From the NCBI GenBank assembly GCA_963575745.1, contig CAUYUJ010004758.1, positions 355,001-419,000 of the forward strand: a stretch of DNA of 64,000 bases, read 5' to 3'. A program made the position numbers and the translations under genes. The notes below the pieces were generated by a model. That model saw only the letters and a list, made by a program, of their open reading frames with translations. It had not been told where the DNA came from and did no database searches. Source of the stretch: Prorocentrum cordatum (lineage: Eukaryota > Sar > Dinophyceae > Prorocentrales > Prorocentraceae). Shown here one piece after another: positions 22,401 to 32,200 of this stretch (the stretch's first letter is position 1; each line of letters begins with the position of its first letter).

Positions 22401-22575
22401 CGCGAGACCACACCTGTGGCCTCCACCGCAGAGTACGACATGGCGCCTTTTTGGGGTTCCAGCACCGTGGGCTGGGGCTCTGAGGTATAGCGCTGCAAAA
22501 AGCAGTCGCCCACGCGATCTTGCATGATGTGGCTGAGCTTGGTAACTCTCTGTTTGAACCTGCCTGCCCTCTTGC
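19480..22575 (+). pseudogene. decayed non-LTR reverse transcriptase
   Basis: Pieces of one long protein can be followed across several frames on plus. N-terminal part: GPFLRIQTQVLPAV and TWELFVLLPRTLLHP (about 19590-19760), then ALKFLSMGKLNHAARVLKLA after a shift. RT core: SAGLWGSRYDHFKLCLDG (20150), VIVNIDGIGTFDHI (20508; motif A-like), DALMSALFSLALHPSLE (20766; motif B-like) and VAYLNDIYIV (20850), where a catalytic DD should be and the first D has become N. Downstream: GIEVLGTPMGTDEHIESQG, LPELPNLQPAWLLR, LPLRLAGWG, AYWESWADV and finally IALQKAVAHAILHD near 22500. The order matches a reverse-transcriptase family I know from dinoflagellate genomes, but this copy has many shifts and stops. 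Expression of an active enzyme is excluded. Confidence 0.75.
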
Positions 22576-22581
22576 ATATTA

Positions 22582-22712
22582 AGATCAGCATCGCCAGCCG
22601 CGTCTTCGTACCCAGCACCGATCTAATCAAGGGCCTCGCCATCATCACATCAATCAGCATGCCCATTGCCAACATCCGCATCATCAGAAATGCCTTCGCC
22701 ACAATTCCGTTC
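22582..22712 (+). repeat. diverged direct repeat, right copy
   Basis: Partner of 18989-19115 (GATCAGCATCGCCAGCCGCG at the start, TCTAATCAAGGGCCTCGCC inside). It falls exactly between the plus-strand RT pseudogene and the minus-strand RNase H fragment. Confidence 0.6.
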
Positions 22713-22779
22713 ATATTCATCACCACCGTCCACGCCACCCATGCATCCTCATCCTGCTCAGCCACACCCCCATCCCTGT

Positions 22780-23345
22780 TCGATCCTCTTCCTCCTCCTC
22801 CTCCTGCCAACGTTCCGCCTCGCCCTAGCGCCATAATTTCGGCGATGACTGCGGACCCCACGCCCGCAAAACCACGTCCAGCGCGGTAAAAGAAGATCTT
22901 GTTGGACGGTTGGTTAGAAGTGTGAGCGCACAAAGCAACTCCCAAAGCAGCCGCCTTCCCTCCACGCAGCGCGCCATCAACGCACAATCGAAACTTTGTT
23001 GCCTGGCCCGTCAGGGTACTGATCGTCCCCAGGTCGTGCTCAAGATCCAACGCGTGATTCGCAGCATGATAAGCTGTCGCATCGAAGTCCCGCGGGTCCC
23101 ACTCGAGAAACCTAACAAGATCTTGCTGCGGACGCCACCCACAGCAAAGAAAATCATGCAATCACCTTGCGATGTGGATGCAGATTGGCCGAATCCTCTG
23201 ATCGCCACATGCCGAACGTCTCGCGAAGATCTCCTGCACCTGCTGGTTATCTGTCTGGATCCACAGGCGCCTGCCCCACCCGCCCCATTCGAGTTCCTTC
23301 AGGTTCTCGTAGCGGCGGCGCTTCCCGCACAATAACACCAAGTTT
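22780..23345 (-). pseudogene. RNase H-like retroelement fragment
   Basis: On minus, one frame reads LWIQTDNQQVQEIFARRS, IRPICIHIAR, a TGA stop, then GWRPQQDLVRFLEWDPRDFD and HAANHALDLEHD. These are the D and H/D-containing end of one RNase H-like domain. A second domain start follows: RLCVDGALRGGKAAALGVAL with a later AEIMALGRGG, giving the first D and the E of RNase H. The frame then drifts into low-complexity glycine. The arrangement (end of one RNase H followed by start of another) resembles the tail of dinoflagellate LINE-type polyproteins. One in-frame stop and truncation on both sides make it a fragment. It points toward the plus-strand RT pseudogene, so the two are not one colinear element. 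Confidence 0.6.
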
Positions 23346-23569
23346 GATACTCCAGATTTCGCAATAAAGGGAGGGGGGTCTCATTTCGGGGGGGGTCTCT
23401 TCCAGGCTATCTTGGAGGGCCTGGGGGGTCTGGGGACGATGTTTTGGAGGGTTCTCCCACGGGGGGGGGTCTGAAATGGCTTGTCTTGGGGGGTCCAGAC
23501 ACTCCTCTACCTCCTCCTCCTCCTCATCCTGCTCCCCCTCACCCTGGTTTTCATCTTCGCCATCTTCAG

Positions 23570-24640
23570 GGTCGGCGGCGCCGGCCGCAAGACCTTCGCA
23601 ATAAAAACTTCGCATGTTTCCCACCGTCCTGCGCACCTGCGCTCCTGGAGCGCACGCGTCGGATTTCCACCGCTCCCGGCAATGAAGAAGGTCCCCCGCC
23701 TTGCCTCTTCTCTTTGCACACCCCGCGAAGGACCCGGAAGAGCAGAAAGGTGACGCCATGTCGGCAGGTCCACGTTTCTAACTGCCTGGATGCTCGATTG
23801 CGGTTGTCTGGAATGCTCTCAATACCCCGCCGGCGGAGCCGAAGAGTCCGTCGCAACAATTGCATGTCCCACGTCCGTAGATGCTGCTGTATGATCGAAG
23901 TCAAACGCCACGTCTCTGAGGCGTGCGTCGTTGAATTCCCAACTGTGTCCCGCCGCGCCCGGAGCCTCGACTGCATCGGGGTAGCTTTGCTCCTGAACAG
24001 ATGCTGGCGCACGAAACACTGCGTTTCGGCGCGTGCCAAATCTTTCTGCAAGATCGTCCAAGTGTTGCCTTCCAGTCAATATGTTCCCAATCGGTTCATG
24101 CCCTCCTTTTCTTGGTGCTCGAGCACCACGCCATCTTCCTAAGCGCGCAAGTCACCAGTGGGCAAGACGGACGCGGATCCGCACACCGTTAATTCCAAGT
24201 ACCCGGGCTTCCATGAAACATATGTTTCACCCGGACTGGTCCTACCTCGTGTCTGGATGCGCTGTGTCACCCCGTTAACCATATGTTGCATATGATCAAG
24301 ACCGCGGGCGAAACAAATAATGCTGTCCACCCGAATATCGTGCGTAATTGTATGATCATCACTGTCTGGCCCTGAGTCGAAGACGAATCCGCAACCCAAA
24401 GCATGCCACTGTTCCAAGAGCGGGACCAAGAGATATTCCGCAACTGTCCGAAACTCATCTTGCGCCTCGATCCCATCTTGCTTACCGTTTTTTTCGAAAA
24501 GGAAACAAATCGGCACGTCCAGCCATGAGACGGTTGATGCAAACCTGCATGTGCGACAAGTCGCGGCTATGCAACCACGTGCCATGGACACTCACCCCCC
24601 GTGAAGCAAGGCTTCGCAAATCAGATCGTGCCCCATTGTG
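23570..24640 (-). pseudogene. decayed reverse transcriptase C-terminal part
   Basis: On minus, starting near 24600, the frame reads FASTVSWLDVPICFLFEKNG, FVFDSGPDSDDHTITHDIRV, then DSIICFARGLDHMQHMVNGV and VSWKPGYLEL, which fits the catalytic region and downstream part of a LINE RT in which the usual ADN/ADD has decayed to VDS. After a shift near 24140 it continues LGTYWLEGNTWTILQKDLAR, PMQSRLRARRDTV and QQHLRTWDMQLLRRTLRLRR, typical of the tail after the RT core, to about 23700. Several frame changes and no start. It differs from the RT at 19480 in its motifs, so it derives from another lineage. Confidence 0.55.
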
Positions 24641-25139
24641 CCGAACGTGGTCTTGACACCTTCAGTTGTAAGCACCAGCGGCCTGTGGCATATTTCCCGA
24701 ACCAAGCCAACCACGTCAGACACATATCGTTTGGGCGGAAGCCGTAGGAAAAGTTTCTACTTTTTACTCAGGCGGACTGGTGCACGAAGCAGCGGGTGGA
24801 CCTACCACTTTTGCAACACTGCCGACTTGCAGAATCGTGGTTTTCGGAATTCCGACGAACTCAATGAGCTTGCTCTTCCGCCGCCGCCGCCGCCTGGTCT
24901 GCGGCCCGCCCGGCCCTCGGCCTGTCCGCCCAACTAGCCCGCATCCTGGGACCCACCGCCGCCATGCCCCGCACGGCGTCGCAAGGCTGGCACTGGGCGG
25001 GCGCCAAGTCCAGCAGGGCCCAGGCCACGCCCATGGCCAACCGCACGCTGATAAGCGTCCGCCAACGGGCCCCCCAGCGCGCAGGCAGGACGCCGCGGTC
25101 CCGTTAACGCTGCGCCGCCAGGACAGCAAACTCGTCCAA

Positions 25140-26771
25140 CAAGTTGGAACGCGTTCTTTTTATGTTCGGCGATGACGGGCGTCATGAGTGGGGGCGGGGG
25201 GGGGTATGACGTAACGCCCCACCCCGCCGTGTGGTTCCGGCACCACAGCTGCGCCCGCGCGCGCGACGCGACGAGCGACGAGCGACGATGACGACGACTA
25301 CTACGACGCGAGCATCATGTAGGTGGCGATCTGCCCCACTGCGCCTGTGTACACCAGAACGACCGCGTGCACCACAACGCGCGTGTACACCACAACACTT
25401 GCGTACACCGGAACAACCGTGTGCAACGCAGCGCGTGTGTACACCACACTACAGCGCCGGTGTACATGTGGACACCACAGCAACCATGTGCAATACAGCG
25501 CCTGTGTACACCACAATCCTTGCGTGCACCGCAGCGCCTGTACACGCCACAGCGCGTGTCTACACCACAACATCCGCGTGCAACGCAGCGCTATTGTACA
25601 CGACAGCGCCTGCGTGCATAGGACAGGTCGACAGAGCATGTACGTGAGGATCTGCTGCGGAAAACGCCACGCCAAGAAAGTGCTGATAATCGAAAGCGAC
25701 GTTCTTCCCCCCTCCGTCCTCGTCAACCTCCACCTCTTCCTCCTCCTCCTCCTCCTCCTCTTCCTCCTCCTCCTCCTCCTCCTTCTCCTCCTCCTCCTTG
25801 CCCCCTATTGTGCGGGTTGGCGCTGCAGCGCACGTGCCACCGCAGCGTGAACCGCAGAGTGGTCTATTGAATCGGTCAACTTGGTTCTCGGACGGCCAAT
25901 GTAGCTGGAGCCTCCTGGAGGCAGATAGGAGGAAACAGGGTGTTGCGGGCGGACTCGGAAGACTTGTAGATTCCAGCGGCGCTCTTTTGTCCAGAAGGAT
26001 TATTTTGTACTGTTTGCTGTGGAACCCAAAGGCGTTCCATTTTGTCATACAGATTCTTATACGGCAGTGGTGCTGTGTTGCGCACGGTTGCTGTGGTGCA
26101 CACAGGCGCCGTGGTGTACACAAGCACTGCAAGGCACGCGCGCATTGTTCCCCTATCAGTGTTTGCACTGAAGGGGGGGCTAGCAGAAGTCGGAAGACTT
26201 GGCGGGAATTTCCCGCCAATTTTGGTAGCAAGCTGGGTTCCAGGATTCCCGGTTCCGGGTTCCTGGGTTCCCGGTTGTTGGTTCTGGGCCAATTTCGGAA
26301 GGTTTTGGGTTCCTGGGTCCCCGGTCGATCTCCTCAGCGAAAACCATATACTGATAGGGGTTCTTCTCTGGTGTAATGTTGTACATTGGTAATGTGTTGT
26401 GCACGGTTGATGTGGTGTACGCAGGCGATGCGGTGTACACACAAGTTGTTGTGCCCGCAAGCACGGTGGCACAAACTGACGTTGTGTTGCACGCGGCTGC
26501 TGTGGTGTACATAAGCGGTGTGGTGTACACAGGCGCTGTGATGCACGCTGGCAATGTGGTGTACACGGGCGTTGTGGTGCAGATCGCCACTTACATCCCG
26601 GTGCTATCCTCCGTCAGTCCCAGAAATATTCCCAAACGCCGCCGGAGCGAAACGTGACGTCATCGACCCCCTCCAGCCCCAAAATGATTGCCGTCATCGG
26701 CACGGATTTTTTTAACATATTAAAAAACAAATCCAGCCGCGTCCGCGCGCACGACGACGATGAGCGACCAG

Positions 26772-26857
<86 letters not shown>

Positions 26858-27050
26858 TGCGGACCAGACTTCTATGCGGATTCCTTCGCGGACACCTACG
26901 CAGATCCCAATGTGCACGGCGGCAGCGCCCGGAGCGCACTGGGGGGGGGGAGCGTTACGTCATAGGGGAGGGGAGGATCGGGGGCCATGACGCCCGTCAT
27001 GCCCCAAGCAATAAAGAAACGGGCCCTTGGAGAACATGCCGTCCAAGCGG
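25140..27050. repeat. large fold-back with mirrored minisatellites
   Basis: Nested inverted repeats share one centre. Outer: ATGACGGGCGTCAT at 25172 against 26987-27000, and ATGACGTAACGC at 25206-25217 against 26952-26963. Inner: ATGTAGGTGGCGATCTGC at 25317-25334 against 26579-26596 (17 of 18). Between the inner marks, a ~18-bp period minisatellite (GTGTACACCACAAC words) at 25335-25640 is mirrored by GTTGTGGTGTACAC words at 26060-26578. The outermost flanks also match loosely: the minus-strand end near 27030 reads GPFLYCLGHDGRH and the plus-strand end near 25155 reads NAFFLCSAMTGVM. An open frame at 26960-27628 on minus ends here and may be a decayed gene. Confidence 0.7.
26775..26858. repeat. 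(GAC)n microsatellite
   Basis: Pure GAC tract of about 28 units, poly-Asp in one frame. Confidence 0.97.
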
Positions 27051-27963
27051 CCGCAGGTCTCGACGGCGCACGGGACGACGGCTTGGCCGCCCTTGTCTAA
27101 ATACCAGCGTTCCCTGCACCGGACGCCCTCCGCACCGACTGCGCACAGCGCCACGGCACGCCGAGGCCGCTGGGGACCTCGCCAACCCGCGGCAAACCGG
27201 AGCAGGGGCCACGCCGACCAGCAGGGGGGAGCACCCCGGCACCTCTGTTCCACGTGGGACCGCTTCGGCCGACGGGCGGCTTCGGACACCAAGAGGCCGC
27301 CAAGACGCCAAAAAGAGACCCCAAGAAACCTCAAGATGCCCCCCCAAAGCCTCCAAGCTGCGTCCAAGAGGCCCCCGCGGGGCCCCCCACGGGATCCCAG
27401 CGAATATCCAAAAGGCTTCATGCCCACGACCCAGGCGCGGCGCCCTGCACCCCGCTGGTTCCCCCCCGCCCTCTCCTCCAGCCACGGGGCCCGCCATCCC
27501 TGCCAACGCCAGGCGGGGCGCCCAGGCCCCCCACACACACAAATCCCAGCGCTCCTCCAGCCGACCAGCAGCTGCCTTCTCAGCAGGGCTGCTCGCCCAT
27601 GTTCCGCCTCAGCCAGGGCAAGCATCACCTCTTCGGCGGAACCTCAGGCCGAAGGGGCTCCAACAGCCAGTGGGGGAGCGCCCCTGCACCTCTGCGCCTG
27701 GCGGGGCAACATCGCCCAGCATGGCGGCTTCTGGCCCTGCACCCCGCCTGGTCGGAGGCTTCAACCTCCCCCCACCTCTGGCCAGGGGGTCTCCATCACC
27801 CAGGGAGGGGGCGGCCCGTATAGGGGTCGCAGCCGCGCAGCCATTTGGCCAAGCACTGCCGCTCCGTCTTATCACGGTTTCTGTCTTACGAGCAGTACTC
27901 ATTTCATTACTCATCAACATAATATTATCATTTCTTATCAATATCATTTGTTGTTGGTATGTA

Positions 27964-27969
<6 letters not shown>

Positions 27970-28000
<31 letters not shown>
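27970..28000. repeat. (TA)n tract at the element border
   Basis: A TATATA run ends exactly where repeat B2 of the tyrosine-recombinase element begins, suggesting insertion next to or within a TA microsatellite. Confidence 0.85.
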
Positions 28001-28005
<5 letters not shown>

Positions 28006-28140
28006 CCTGCCTGCACCTTCCCCGCCAGTCGAAACCTTTTCTGTGTGTGGTCGGAGGCGATCCGCCTCAGCTGGAGGCGTGACGAGCCGACGGCACCTGT
28101 TTGATATCATACAAGGGCCACAGCACGCACACACACACCA
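28001..28140 (-). repeat. split direct repeat B2 (terminal)
   Basis: 140 bp, identical to 28263-28402 except one base (GTCGAAACC against GTCGAGACC). It forms the downstream end of the element on minus. Confidence 0.93.
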
Positions 28141-28187
28141 TAGCGCTGAGAGAGTCGAACGGGGCAGCAGAGCCAAGGGAGGGAGGG

Positions 28188-28264
28188 AGAGAAGACTACG
28201 GAAGCGCTGTGCCGCTTAGCGGCGGTCGGGCTTGCCTAGATGATTCACGTGCGAGCACTTACAT
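28188..28264 (-). repeat. split direct repeat A2 (internal)
   Basis: 77 bp, identical by eye to 34251-34327. Its border overlaps B1 by two bases (AT), so A2 and B1 abut as expected for the internal junction of a split-repeat element. Confidence 0.93.
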
Positions 28265-28402
28265 CAGCCTGCCTGCACCTTCCCCGCCAGTCGAGACCTT
28301 TTCTGTGTGTGGTCGGAGGCGATCCGCCTCAGCTGGAGGCGTGACGAGCCGACGGCACCTGTTTGATATCATACAAGGGCCACAGCACGCACACACACAC
28401 CA
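28263..28402 (-). repeat. split direct repeat B1 (internal)
   Basis: 140-bp partner of B2. It lies just downstream of the last coding frame, with ~218 bp of 3' noncoding sequence between. Confidence 0.93.
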
Positions 28403-28620
28403 AAACTATGGAAGCGCTCACGATGCCAGAAATACTGCTGGCCTATAGGCCGAAATTATACAAAGCGAGGGCTCTTTTGTTGGCAATGGCATTAGCGAAA
28501 CATTGACATAGCTTAGCACACATCTTATTGGGGTAAGGCTCGGCGATAGATGTCAGAAACTTGTTGTCCTGCCTACCGCGTAGAATCATATGGGGCCTAC
28601 CAGTACGAGTACAGATTCCT

Positions 28621-29265
28621 TTACACGAGCGGCACCGTCTCTCGGCATCGCTCAAGTCCACAAAAAGGGAAACAAAACGGGTTCGCTTTCTCCAGGGCTT
28701 TCCCCATTGACAGAAATCGGTGACGAATTCTTGGGCCTCTGGCCACTGTCTTATGCGGAGGAAGGGAGGAGAAACCCAGAGGCGCGAGGAGTGGGGGTTC
28801 TCGAGCACTCCCGGGATGCGCAACCGTTTGCACAACAAAAAGATGGAGTGACAGAAACTCATCATTGTATTTCCTTCTTTGACTTTCCTTTGATCTGCGA
28901 GAGAGAGAGAGACCGGGCAGGCCCATCACGTGTTCAGCATTTCTCAAGGCGGGCGGCCCGCTGTTGTCTGACCTGCGGGCAGAAGACCAGCTCGCACATA
29001 GAAGACCGATCCATACTGCTCGAACCATGCCTGCCATGAGCCATCCACGGATAAGTTTTTGATTGCCCGGCTTCAGCAAATCGAACTGGTCGCCATACTT
29101 GATGTCCCATTCGAAGATGGGTATCCCTTTCAAGAAGGACGACTGGCGCCACGCTTGCGAGAAGTGGCCGCTGCCCGAGAAGAGCTCGAGCGCGACGCCT
29201 CGTCGTGACCGCCTGGCAGAGGCGCTGAGCAGCCGGAGAGGATCGCACCAATCCGTTCTCGGCAC
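28621..29265 (-). other. methyltransferase-like domain of the YR retroelement
   Basis: In element order, the last ~215 codons begin RRGVALELFSGSGHFSQAWR. ELFSGSG resembles the SAM-binding motif I of class I methyltransferases; GLLCASWSSARR occupies the place of a catalytic Pro-Cys loop, with Leu-Cys here. Methyltransferase domains are known in DIRS-like elements (usually adenine-type) and cytosine methyltransferases have been captured by some protist retrotransposons. Which type this is cannot be told from the motifs, and the substitution of Pro leaves activity open. Confidence 0.6.
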
Positions 29266-32200
29266 CTGCGGGCGGGCTGCAGCTGCTCGGACGACAGGCG
29301 GCGCAGCATCTCGGTCACGCGGCCTCCTTTCTCGTAGCGCCTCATGCTGGCACTGCTGAGCCACCTTCTCCTTTTTTGAGCCTCGGCGATCGGCCGTCGC
29401 CCACTCGCCACCTCGTGGCTCACCCCGCCGTGGCGCAGCTGGTACAGATGAGCCACGCCCCGCGGGCCGTACCCCAAGGTCTCCACCGCCTTGGCGAAGC
29501 CGTTCGCGTACTCCACGTACGTCATCGGGAACAGCATCCCCTTGGAGCGGCTGAGGAGGTAGGCCCACGCCTGGTCCAGGTCGTCGTACTCGGTGTTGTC
29601 GAGGACCATCGCCTCGTCGAACACGCCAGTCTTGCTCGGCTGTCCCAACTCTTGGCGATGGAGCAGCACGCTCCACCTGCCCAGCCCTCCCACGCTCTGG
29701 GGAAGAGGTGGCACCGGCTCCTCCCGGCAGAGCGACCGCACATCGCACGGGCGGAGGTAGAGCACGAAATGGAGCAGCACGGCGATCGGCATGTACCAGG
29801 GGACCCCCATGCACACCATCTCGTTGGCGATCGCAGCCACCTTCAGCAGCGGGATGGGCAGCCCCGACCGCTCGGGCGCTATCTTGCAGCACCCGATCTG
29901 GGCCCGCCGCGCCCACTGCAGCTCCACGCCCGACTTCGACACGTCGAGCCAACGGAAAGCGGCCGCCGCCCTCGTCTTGCTGAAGTCGCTCGTCGAATGG
30001 CCCTCGAAGAAGAGGAAGGTCGAGTACCTCGCCAGCGCCGCGTCGCGCTGAGCCAGCGTCCGCAGCTCCAGCTGCTCGGCCGCCGCCCAGCGCTCGAACT
30101 CGTCCATCAGAGCGTTGCACAGCGCCTCTACGGGCTTCGACACCGAGCGGGGCTCCAGGAAAGTGCGGCCCTCCGAGGACTGGTAGGCCTTCGCCTCGGG
30201 ATGGCGTGCCCTCCTCTGGGCGGCCCGCTTGGCCTTCGCCTCGGCTGCTGCTGTCGGCCTCCGACTCGCTGAGGTCGCAGCGGCCGCCGCTCGGCTGGGC
30301 TGCCCGCTGCTCGCCGCGGGCGACGCTGTCGCCGCCAGGGAAGGGCGGCGCAGCATCGCGCTCTGAGTTGCCTCGGTGTCCCAGCCTCGGGCTGCCTGAA
30401 TCGGATCCAAGACGTGGTACGGACCCGAGGAAATGACGATGTAGTGTTGATGACGTTGATGGTGGTGCATATATACGTGATGGCTCATCTGCTGGGTTTA
30501 GCTCGCTCATGATCCATCGTACGCTTGGCATAACATTGGCTCCGAGACATAGTGCGCTCCATTGTCTGCAGATGCGATTCATAGGTGATGACGACGATCT
30601 CCCCTTTGAAAACATTAGAGCGATACTCATAGCGTCGACGATGAACAAAAGCTTTTTGCCAAAAGACCTCCGACGTCGGAGCTGGTGCTTCAGGGCCCAG
30701 AGGACCGCTCTAGCCTCGAGCAGGGGCATGTGTTCGGACTTCCACCAGCGGCCAGCAGACACAACTCTCCATTCGCCTTTCATGAGTTCAGGGCTGATTT
30801 CTCTGAAGTCTGAGGAAGGGGTACAGCTGTCTGGCCATTGGTTGTCCTTGTCCTGCGATCGCAGCCTGCTTTGTTGCAGCTCGCAGTGCAGTCGAGCCCG
30901 GGCGCCGAGCTCCTCACTCTTCGAGAAGCGCCAGCGCTCGCTCACCCGCCCGGCAGCTGCAATGAGCGGCACCGCCCGTTCCCCCTCTACGACGCCGCGG
31001 CCCCACGGCGACGCGTCGCTGACACAGACAGTGTCCGACCACGCTGCCCCGAGATCACGACGCAGCAAAGGGAGTAGAGAGGACGCCCATTTCAACTCCC
31101 TCCTGACGGCAGGCCAAAGTGCAACCTCTCGCTCACGATTCTGGCTGACGAAGGCATAGACGGCCCCGAAGACTGCCAGGAACTCCCGGCGCAGCAAGCC
31201 CACGAAGGTGAGGTGGCCTATGATGATCTCGATCACGCGGCCCGACACCCTCGGGCGGCGTAGCACCTCCTGGATGCCCAGCCGCAGCCGCCAGAGGCGA
31301 AGCCGACTCGGCCCCACCAGGCTGGCGTCGGTCGCGAACTCCCAGCCGAGCGAAGCGCCGCCCTGGCTCACCTCGACCCCGTGGGTAGGGAGCCCTTTCG
31401 AGCGGAACAGGGCGTCCACCCGCCGAGCAGCCTCAGCCACAGGGCCTTGCTCGCCAGCGTACGCCACGAAGTTGTCCACGTACTCCGTGTGCACCATCGG
31501 CTGCATGGCTGGCACCTCGGCCCCGTCGGACATCCTGTTGGCGGGTGAGATCCCCTCGATCTTGTCCACCATCGCTTCGTGGATGATCTGACAGGCCATC
31601 AGCGCTTGATTCCACCCCATCGGGATCACCTTCAGGCATGGAAACACGACCCCATCACCGTCTCCACCAACGTCGCGGGCTCGCAGGCGAGGAAGGGCGA
31701 AGTACCCGCGGAACTCGCTCGGGAGCTCCAGCGTGTAAAAACAGTTCACGATGTCCACTCCGCCCAGCCACACGGGCTCGCCTGCGTCGACCTCAAGCAT
31801 GGCGAAACTTTGGCCCGTGGCCAGCTTGACGTCTGGTGGGTCAGCAAAATGAGAGTTGGCCCATCGGGCATCAATGATCATACGTTGTCTGCCGTCTTTT
31901 TTGTGGACTGCGAACACACCGACATCCTCCTCGCGGTGCGCCCTGTACTCGATAAGACCGCACGCCTCAAGCCGCTTCACCAGCTTCAAGTATTCACGGC
32001 GATTACGAAGGCGAGGATCCGTGAAAACCTTCTTCACTCCCGAACTCGACTTACGCTGCTCCGCCTCCTCTTTTGGCAAGAGCTTCTCCTGTAGGATCCT
32101 TGTGACTTCCACACCAGCTGGCTCATCCAGTTCCAAAAGAGGTACCGCTCGGTGACCCCGCTCAGGAAGCGCCAGACAGTCAACATCAAGGCTGGCCAGG

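Noticed and set aside
29230-29390. A-rich slippery site (CAAAAAAG on minus near 29375-29382) as programmed frameshift signal
   Set aside because: The shift it would cause does not lead from the RT frame to the recombinase frame or back, so it does not explain the architecture.
29376-30272. 298-codon frame on plus opposite the recombinase
   Set aside because: Antisense shadow of the recombinase gene in GC-rich DNA.
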